Positions 1-3,773 of a DNA stretch of 7,935 nt are shown here, one piece after another. Each line of letters begins with the position of its first letter. Position 1 is the stretch's first letter. The DNA comes from Phycisphaerae bacterium. Lineage in GTDB: Bacteria; Planctomycetota; Phycisphaerae; Phycisphaerales; SM1A02. A program made the position numbers and the translations under genes. The notes below the pieces were generated by a model that was not told where the DNA came from, ran no database searches, and saw only the letters and a program-made list of their open reading frames with translations. The DNA lies in the NCBI GenBank assembly GCA_016873375.1, contig VGXJ01000072.1:1-7935 (forward strand). The letters run 5' to 3'.

Positions 1-185
1 CTGCCAAGCGAGAAGCCGTTGGCAAGCCAAGTCTCGGCGACCTGTCGCGCGATCTCGCGCTGGCTTTCGGCAACGGTGACCGTAAAGCGGTTCCACGGCA
101 CCCAGAGCGCCGCGGCGAGGATGGCAGCGGACGCCGCGCCGAAGAGGAGCGTCGCGCTGCTGGAGAGTGAGATGCCGCGCCGCAT
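1..185 (-). CDS. Membrane-anchored protein, N-terminal fragment (function unknown)
   Basis: Only the first 61 codons are in the window; the gene runs off the left edge. Translation from the ATG at 185 starts MRRGISLSSSATLLFGAA, a short basic tip followed by a hydrophobic Ala/Leu-rich segment at about residues 11-31. That segment can be a membrane anchor or uncleaved signal. A polar region follows (about residues 35-55, FTVTVAESQREIARQVAETW) that looks helical and would lie outside the membrane. This layout is common at the front of membrane sensors such as HAMP-type cyclases, kinases and chemoreceptors, but no diagnostic domain is visible, so no function is assigned. The gene is divergent from the zinc-finger gene 36 bases away. 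The other nearby ATG, at 199, is in a different frame that lacks the hydrophobic segment. No Shine-Dalgarno sequence is evident; a TATGCT hexamer lies nine bases before the start. Confidence 0.6.
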   Translation of the reverse strand, partial: MRRGISLSSSATLLFGAASAAILAAALWVPWNRFTVTVAESQREIARQVAETWLANGFSLG

Positions 186-194
186 CGCGCAGGG

Positions 195-200
195 AGCATA
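195..200 (-). promoter_or_regulatory. Possible -10 element (TATGCT) for the leftward membrane-protein gene
   Basis: On the minus strand TATGCT lies nine bases before the ATG at 185. It matches TATAAT at four of six positions. With the usual 6-7 bases from -10 to transcription start, the leader would be only a few bases long. No convincing -35 is visible. This is inference from sequence only. Confidence 0.25.
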
Positions 201-209
201 GTGGGCGGC

Positions 210-215
210 TAGGCT
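210..215 (+). promoter_or_regulatory. Possible leaderless-type -10 element (TAGGCT) for the zinc-finger gene
   Basis: TAGGCT lies exactly six bases before the GTG at 222, which would put transcription start at or next to the start codon. It fits the TANNNT form seen in leaderless promoters of some high-GC bacteria. There is no clear -35. The surrounding 9-mer GGCTAGGCT (207-215) recurs before the NYN nuclease gene at 2413-2421. Confidence 0.3.
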
Positions 216-221
216 CCCACC

Positions 222-563
222 GTGCATCGACCCGGCGCGAATCCCGACGACCTTCGCATGGAGGATGTGCTCTGCGACTTCTGCGCCGCGCCATGGACGC
301 CCGAGCGTGCGATGGTCGAAGGCCACCGTGGTTCATGCATCTGCCATGCGTGCCTCGCCGTGGCGTATGCCGAACTGTCGCCGCAGCCGTCACGCCAACC
401 GGTCGGCCAGGGCCCATGCACGATGTGCCTCGAGGACCGTGGCGAGCCGCACTGGCAGAGTCCGGCCCGTGATGCGGCGCGGATCTGCCGGCGCTGCGCG
501 CGGATGGCCGCGGTCGTGCTCGAGCGCGATCCGGACTCGGACTGGTCGCGACCCACGGCGTGA
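222..563 (+). CDS. Small protein with two ClpX-type C4 zinc fingers
   Basis: A 113-residue protein made almost wholly of two zinc-finger modules with identical spacing. The first has Cys18, Cys21, Cys41 and Cys44 (CDFC ... CHAC); the second has Cys66, Cys69, Cys89 and Cys92 (CTMC ... CRRC). Each is C-x2-C-x19-C-x2-C followed by a short helical, Ala/Val-rich stretch, very close to the C-x2-C-x18-C-x2-C zinc-binding domain at the N-terminus of ClpX. A further Cys39 sits in the first module. There is no AAA+ domain or other catalytic region. In ClpX this domain dimerises and recruits adaptors and substrates, so a protein-interaction role is a reasonable guess, but the function is unknown. The GTG at 222 is chosen because of the -10-like hexamer six bases before it and a weak AGG; an in-frame ATG at 258 would give a 101-residue protein with both fingers intact. 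The gene is 34 bases before trmB on the same strand. Confidence 0.75.
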   Translation: MHRPGANPDDLRMEDVLCDFCAAPWTPERAMVEGHRGSCICHACLAVAYAELSPQPSRQPVGQGPCTMCLEDRGEPHWQSPARDAARICRRCARMAAVVLERDPDSDWSRPTA

Positions 564-585
564 GTGTGCGGGCTCGGTCGTTCCG

Positions 586-591
586 TACACT
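586..591 (+). promoter_or_regulatory. Possible leaderless-type -10 element (TACACT) for trmB
   Basis: TACACT lies exactly six bases before the trmB ATG at 598 and matches TATAAT at four of six positions. No Shine-Dalgarno sequence lies between it and the ATG. It suggests trmB can be transcribed on its own as a leaderless message despite the zinc-finger gene just upstream. No -35 is evident. Confidence 0.3.
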
Positions 592-597
592 CGGTGC

Positions 598-1281
598 ATG
601 AGCTTCGGCCTTGGACACGGACGCGATCTCGACCCCGGCGATTGGGGCATGGACCAGAAGGACCTGCCGCCCTTCGACCAAGGAACATGGGATCCCCGAA
701 GGTGGTTCGCCCATCCCGAGCGCCGGTTCGAGCTCGAGATCGGCTCCGGCAAGGGCACGTTCCTCCTGCAGCAGGCACCGCTCGAGCCGATGACCAACTT
801 CCTGGGCATGGAGTGGACCAACGAGTTCTACCGCTACGCGGCCGACCGGCTCCGCCGCCACGAGGTGGCCAATGTGCGGCTCATGCGCGCCAATGCCGTC
901 GAGTTCATCAGGCATTGGTGCCCGGTGGGCATCTGCTCGGTCATCCATCTGTACTTCAGCGATCCCTGGCCGAAGACCCGCCATCACAAGCGGCGCGTGG
1001 TGCAGGACCAATCACTCGCCGACATGCATGGTGCCCTCGTGCCCGGCGGTGAGCTGCGCATCGTGACCGACCACGTGGAGCTGTGGTCGTGGTGCGAGGA
1101 GCACGCCGCACGCAACGCGCACCTCTTCGACCGGGTCGCCTTCGATCGCCCGGCCAGCGCCGGCGAGGGCGAGGTCGTGGGTACCAACTTCGAACGCAAG
1201 TTCCGTCGCGAGGGGCGGCCGTTCCACGCGATGACCTTGCGTCGTCGCGAGCCTGCAGCGATCGTCACTCAAGGGTCGTAG
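598..1281 (+). CDS. trmB: tRNA (guanine-N7-)-methyltransferase
   Basis: TrmB uses S-adenosylmethionine to methylate N7 of guanine 46 in the variable loop of tRNAs; it is a cytosolic Rossmann-fold enzyme. The 227-residue protein has the family marks in order: SAM-binding LEIGSGKGTF at 46-55, the acidic GMEW at 70-73, AN..EF near 98-103, the hallmark YFSDPWPKTRHHKRR at 119-133, GGELRIVTDH at 150-159, and the C-terminal GTNFERKF at 195-202, matching the family's T-x-[YF]-E motif. Length is normal for bacterial TrmB. The ATG at 598 is chosen because the open frame continues upstream only by running through the zinc-finger gene in another frame, and homology begins after this point. No Shine-Dalgarno sequence is seen. 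The 3' end overlaps the convergent panD by 13 bases, so no terminator can separate the two. Identity is secure. Confidence 0.95.
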   Translation: MSFGLGHGRDLDPGDWGMDQKDLPPFDQGTWDPRRWFAHPERRFELEIGSGKGTFLLQQAPLEPMTNFLGMEWTNEFYRYAADRLRRHEVANVRLMRANAVEFIRHWCPVGICSVIHLYFSDPWPKTRHHKRRVVQDQSLADMHGALVPGGELRIVTDHVELWSWCEEHAARNAHLFDRVAFDRPASAGEGEVVGTNFERKFRREGRPFHAMTLRRREPAAIVTQGS

Positions 1282-1637
1282 CGGATCACGCGGCCCACGC
1301 TGTTGCCCGGACCGACCAGCACGACCTTGGGCGAGTGCACGGCGAGCTCCTCGGTCGACAGGTGGCAGAAGCTCATGATGAGCACCGTGTTCCCCACCGC
1401 CGTCAGCTTGGCCGCGGCGCCGTTCACGCCGATGACACCCGTGCCGCGCTCGCCACGGAAGACATAGGTCTCGAAGCGGTTCATGCTGTCGACGTCGGCC
1501 ACAAGCACCTTCTCGTTGGGGCGCATGCCCACGGCATCCAGCAGGTCCTCGTCGATCGTGATCGAGCCCATGTACGCCGGGTCACAGAAGGTGACCTTGG
1601 CCGCGTGAATCTTGGCAAAGAGCGCCTCGCGCAGCAT
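1269..1637 (-). CDS. panD: Aspartate 1-decarboxylase (pyruvoyl enzyme), PanD
   Basis: PanD decarboxylates L-aspartate to beta-alanine, the precursor of pantothenate and coenzyme A. It is made as a proenzyme that cleaves itself at Gly24-Ser25; Ser25 becomes the catalytic pyruvoyl group. This 122-residue protein begins MLREALFAKIHAAKVT and has the cleavage site at exactly Gly24-Ser25 (YMGSIT). Lys9, Arg54 and Tyr58 (NRFETYV) and Asn72 in VNGAAA are all present, with numbering equal to the E. coli enzyme. The ATG at 1637 is chosen over a GTG at 1661, which would add eight residues and overlap rsfS. The ATG is one base past the rsfS stop, with a GAGG nine bases before it, so translational coupling is likely. 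It is the last gene of the rpsU-rsfS-panD unit, and its end overlaps trmB on the opposite strand. Confidence 0.96.
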   Translation of the reverse strand: MLREALFAKIHAAKVTFCDPAYMGSITIDEDLLDAVGMRPNEKVLVADVDSMNRFETYVFRGERGTGVIGVNGAAAKLTAVGNTVLIMSFCHLSTEELAVHSPKVVLVGPGNSVGRVIRYDP

Positions 1638-1638
1638 G

Positions 1639-2037
1639 TCATGCCGCCTCGCCGGCTCCACCGGCCTTGCGCCAGGTCACGCGCTCTGCATCGCCCCACA
1701 GGCCTTCGAGGTCGTAGTAGGCACGCTGATTGGGCTCGAAAAGATGCACCACCACCGAAACGAAGTCGATGATGATCCAGCTCGAGCCGGTGTCAGCACT
1801 CGATCGGAACGCGGGGGAGCCTTGGGCCTTGCCGAGCTTCATCAGCTGCTCGCCGACGCCGGCCAACTGCCGAGCGCTGGTGCCCGAAGCGATCAGGAAG
1901 TAATCGCACACCTGGCTCTGCGCCCCAACGGACAGAAGCAGCACATCAGTGCACTTCAGGTCATGCGCGAGCCGCGCCAGCTCAATGGCCAGCGCGCGCG
2001 ATGCCGAGGTGTCGGGCTTGGCGGTCCGCCTGGCCAT
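1639..2037 (-). CDS. rsfS: Ribosomal silencing factor RsfS (Iojap/DUF143 family)
   Basis: RsfS binds ribosomal protein L14 on the large subunit and blocks joining with the small subunit, lowering translation when nutrients run short. The 132-residue protein shows the family pattern: an N-terminal helix (about 13-28, SRALAIELARLAHDLKC), DVLLLSV at 31-37, CDYFLIASGTSARQ at 44-57, SSWIIIDFVSVVVHLFEP at 85-102, and RAYYDLEGLWGDA at 105-117. Tyr107/Tyr108 and the LE-x-LW motif are typical. The first dozen residues are basic and variable. The start ATG at 2037 is nine bases past the rpsU stop with no strong Shine-Dalgarno of its own, so it probably depends on rpsU translation. In many bacteria rsfS sits with nadD or mraZ-type neighbours; here it sits between rpsU and panD. 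Confidence 0.95.
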   Translation of the reverse strand: MARRTAKPDTSASRALAIELARLAHDLKCTDVLLLSVGAQSQVCDYFLIASGTSARQLAGVGEQLMKLGKAQGSPAFRSSADTGSSWIIIDFVSVVVHLFEPNQRAYYDLEGLWGDAERVTWRKAGGAGEAA

Positions 2038-2046
2038 GCCGGCGGA

Positions 2047-2334
2047 TCAGTCCTTGCTGCGGCCACGGCCACCGGGGCCGCGCTTCAGCTTGGACTTGGC
2101 GGGCTGGGCGGGACGGGCCGAGCGACCGGCAGCCTTAGCGGCGGCGGCGCGTCGGGCAGCCATGCGCAGGCCTTCGCGACGGATGTCCATGCGGCGCTTG
2201 ACTTCCGAGGGCTTCTCATGGAACTGGCGAGCCTTAAGGTCCTTGGTCAGGCCTTCCTTCTCGCAGAGCTTCTTGAAGCGACGGACCATCTGCTCGACCG
2301 TCTCATTGCCGCGTGACTTCACTCGAATGGGCAT
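2047..2334 (-). CDS. rpsU: 30S ribosomal protein S21 with basic C-terminal extension
   Basis: S21 is a small-subunit protein near the anti-Shine-Dalgarno end of 16S rRNA and takes part in initiation. This 95-residue protein starts MPIRVKSRGNETVEQM and continues RRFKKLCEKEGL, the S21 core, with the conserved K/R-rich helices to about residue 60 (EVKRRMDIRREGLRMA). Beyond that, about 35 residues rich in Ala, Arg, Lys, Pro and Gly follow (residues 61-95, ending GRGRSKD); E. coli S21 stops at 71. The ATG at 2334 is supported by GAGGA seven bases upstream; an in-frame start farther up at 2403 would add 23 residues unlike S21. It is the first gene of the leftward unit and lies 106 bases from the divergent nuclease gene. 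Confidence 0.94.
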   Translation of the reverse strand: MPIRVKSRGNETVEQMVRRFKKLCEKEGLTKDLKARQFHEKPSEVKRRMDIRREGLRMAARRAAAAKAAGRSARPAQPAKSKLKRGPGGRGRSKD

Positions 2335-2341
2335 TCGTTCG

Positions 2342-2346
2342 TCCTC
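2342..2346 (-). promoter_or_regulatory. Shine-Dalgarno site of rpsU
   Basis: On the minus strand GAGGA lies seven bases before the ATG at 2334. It fixes that ATG as the rpsU start rather than the longer in-frame reading from 2403. Confidence 0.7.
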
Positions 2347-2374
2347 AGGGGTGTTCGGGAGTTCCGAGTCGGCC

Positions 2375-2403
2375 AGTAGACCACGGCCGAGCCGCCGCCG
2401 CAA
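2375..2403 (-). promoter_or_regulatory. Candidate sigma-70-type promoter of the rpsU-rsfS-panD unit
   Basis: On the minus strand TTGCGG (2403-2398) and TCTACT (2380-2375) are separated by exactly 17 bases. The hexamers match TTGACA at three positions and TATAAT at four. Transcription would start near 2368, giving a leader of about 35 bases containing the GAGGA site. Position and spacing are good; the match is moderate. Confidence 0.4.
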
Positions 2404-2415
2404 CCCCGTGCAGGC

Positions 2416-2421
2416 TAGGCT
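2416..2421 (+). promoter_or_regulatory. Possible -10 element (TAGGCT) for the NYN nuclease gene
   Basis: TAGGCT lies 19 bases before the ATG at 2441, with no clear -35. It sits in the same GGCTAGGCT 9-mer found before the zinc-finger gene. The leader would be about 12 bases and would just include the GGAGG site. Confidence 0.25.
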
Positions 2422-2430
2422 TTCGATCGC

Positions 2431-2435
2431 GGAGG
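2431..2435 (+). promoter_or_regulatory. Shine-Dalgarno site of the NYN nuclease gene
   Basis: GGAGG lies five bases before the ATG at 2441 and decides this start against the long upstream open frame that would run across rpsU. Confidence 0.7.
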
Positions 2436-2440
2436 TCGAG

Positions 2441-3049
2441 ATGCCCTTGGTCCTTGATGCCTATAACGTGCTGCATGTCGCGGGGGTGCTTCCCCCGGAC
2501 ATGGCCGGTATGGGCCCCAGCGACCTCGTGGAAACCATCACTGGCTCCCGCTACCGCGGCCAGTCGATCTGGATGGTCTTCGATGGGCTTCCCAAGGCGA
2601 TCCTCGGCCAGTCGCCACGCATGATCGATGCCTACCGCCCCGCACCCATGGAGGTGGGCGATGCCGTCTACCACTTCAGCGGGCCTCGATCGAGCGCTGA
2701 TGCCGTCATCGCCGAGCTCGTGACCCGCAGCAGCGCACCCACACGACTGCTCGTCGTCAGCAGCGACCACGCCGTGCAACGCACTGCACGCCGCCGCCGA
2801 TGCAAGGTCATCGACAGCGCGACGTTCCTGCAGCACCTGGTGCACGACGTGCGTCACGGCCCGCCGCGCGATCAACTCGGCGGCAAGCCAAGCGGCCCCC
2901 TGTCGCGCGACCAGGTGCAGGCGTGGCTGCGATACTTCGGCGTCGAGCCGACCGAGCCGCCGCCCAAGCCCATGGCGCCGCCACTCCCGCAACTTCGCGT
3001 CACCGATCACGGTCCAGCACCACGCCGAACACGAAGGCCCCGAGCATGA
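2441..3049 (+). CDS. NYN-domain RNase, YacP/Rae1-like
   Basis: A 202-residue protein whose first 130 or so residues form a YacP-type NYN (PIN-like) nuclease domain. Visible motifs are LVLDAYNVLH at 3-12 (Asp6, Asn9), MVFDG at 45-49 (Asp48), SSADAVIAELV at 84-94 (Asp87), and LLVVSSDHAVQ at 103-113 (Asp109). These acidic residues match the metal-binding set expected for the fold. The Bacillus subtilis relative Rae1 enters the ribosomal A site and cleaves mRNA during translation; a similar role here is inference. The C-terminal 60 or so residues include a possible short helix (SRDQVQAWLRYFGVEP) and a Pro/Arg-rich tail (ending RRTRRPRA) that could contact RNA or ribosomes. The stop codon overlaps the pdxH start by four bases (ATGA), implying one transcript and coupled translation. 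The start is supported by GGAGG five bases upstream. No gene symbol is given because the assignment is at domain level. Confidence 0.85.
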   Translation: MPLVLDAYNVLHVAGVLPPDMAGMGPSDLVETITGSRYRGQSIWMVFDGLPKAILGQSPRMIDAYRPAPMEVGDAVYHFSGPRSSADAVIAELVTRSSAPTRLLVVSSDHAVQRTARRRRCKVIDSATFLQHLVHDVRHGPPRDQLGGKPSGPLSRDQVQAWLRYFGVEPTEPPPKPMAPPLPQLRVTDHGPAPRRTRRPRA

Positions 3050-3702
3050 GCTTCATCCGTCCCCACGCCGATCGCACCGTCGCCCCGGCGGGCATCACTC
3101 CCGCTCCCACCGACTTTGAGCATCCACCTGCGGATCCCGTGCCTTGGGCGATGCGATGGCTCGACGAAGCCATGCGACTTCCGACTCCCAACCCCAACTC
3201 GCTCTATGTCGCGACCACGTCGGCCGATGGACGGCCATCGGTCCGAACGGTGCTGCTGCGTTCCTTCGATGCGCATGGCGCCGTCTTCTTCACCAACCGG
3301 CAGAGCGACAAGGGGCAGGCCCTTGAGGCCACCCATCGCGCAGCCCTGCTCATGCATTGGGATCACTTCGATCGGCAGCTGCGCATCGAGGGTGCCGTGA
3401 CCCATACCACCGAGGCCGAGAGCGATGCGTACTTCGCGCAGCGGCCCCGCGACTCGCAGCTCAACGCATGGGCGAGCGACCAGAGCCGACCGGTGTCAGG
3501 CATGGCGGCCATGCGCGAGCGGCAGCAGCAGGCACACGCACGATTCGAAGGGCAGTCGGTGCCGAGGCCGCCGCATTGGGGCGGGTACCGCATCGCGCTC
3601 GAGCGCGTCGAGTTCTGGCAGGGCGATCCGTACCGATTCCACGACCGCGTCGTGTACACGCGCGCCGGTGCGGGCTGGAACGCCACACGCCTCATGCCCT
3701 GA
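3046..3702 (+). CDS. pdxH: Pyridoxamine 5'-phosphate oxidase
   Basis: PdxH is a homodimeric FMN enzyme that oxidises pyridoxine or pyridoxamine 5'-phosphate to pyridoxal 5'-phosphate (PLP), using O2. The 218-residue protein has the same length as the E. coli enzyme. Motifs include SVRTVLLR at 65-72 (FMN phosphate contacts), FFTNRQSDKG at 81-90 with Lys89, RQLRIEG at 110-116, the signature RPRDSQLNAWASDQS at 133-147, WGGYRI at 178-183, EFWQG at 189-193, and RFHDR at 197-201. Arg197 and His199 fall at the same numbers as the E. coli active-site pair. The protein ends RLMP, close to the family's usual RLAP. The first 30 or so residues are variable. The ATG overlaps the nuclease stop codon by four bases, and GAAGG lies eight bases upstream. 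The gene is convergent with dnaE, 71 bases away. Confidence 0.96.
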   Translation: MSFIRPHADRTVAPAGITPAPTDFEHPPADPVPWAMRWLDEAMRLPTPNPNSLYVATTSADGRPSVRTVLLRSFDAHGAVFFTNRQSDKGQALEATHRAALLMHWDHFDRQLRIEGAVTHTTEAESDAYFAQRPRDSQLNAWASDQSRPVSGMAAMRERQQQAHARFEGQSVPRPPHWGGYRIALERVEFWQGDPYRFHDRVVYTRAGAGWNATRLMP

Positions 3703-3710
3703 GTCGCCCA

Positions 3711-3749
3711 CCTCGGGGCGCGCTCCGAGCCAGCGGCGTGGCGCCGAGG
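3711..3749. terminator. GC-rich inverted repeats between convergent pdxH and dnaE
   Basis: The 71-base gap between the two stop codons holds several short inverted repeats. CTCGG (3712-3716) can pair with CCGAG at 3725-3729, or CCTCGG (3711-3716) with CCGAGG at 3744-3749. CGGCG (3734-3738) pairs with CGCCG (3742-3746) across a TGG loop. There is no T-run on either strand, so a classical intrinsic terminator is not shown. A bidirectional stop or protective hairpin is possible from position alone. Confidence 0.3.
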
Positions 3750-3773
3750 CATCCGTTGGAAGCAACGATCGCC

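Noticed and set aside
265..597. Upstream extension of the trmB frame to 338 codons
   Set aside because: The extra 111 codons overlap the zinc-finger gene in another frame and are Arg/Ser-rich without TrmB similarity; the ATG at 598 gives a normal-length TrmB.
1638..1661. GTG start at 1661 for panD
   Set aside because: It would add eight residues before the conserved MLREALFAKIH start and shift the Gly24-Ser25 cleavage site; it would also overlap rsfS.
1612..2316. Plus-strand open frame of 234 codons opposite rsfS and rpsU
   Set aside because: Low-complexity Gly/Ala-rich translation antisense to two well-identified genes, so it is read as a shadow.
2335..2403. Longer S21 from an in-frame start at 2403
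   Set aside because: The 23 added residues do not resemble S21, and GAGGA is correctly placed for the ATG at 2334.
1949..2440. Upstream extension of the NYN nuclease frame to 366 codons
   Set aside because: It runs antisense to rpsU and through the promoter region. The GGAGG five bases before ATG 2441 and the start of the domain at residue 3 support the shorter protein.
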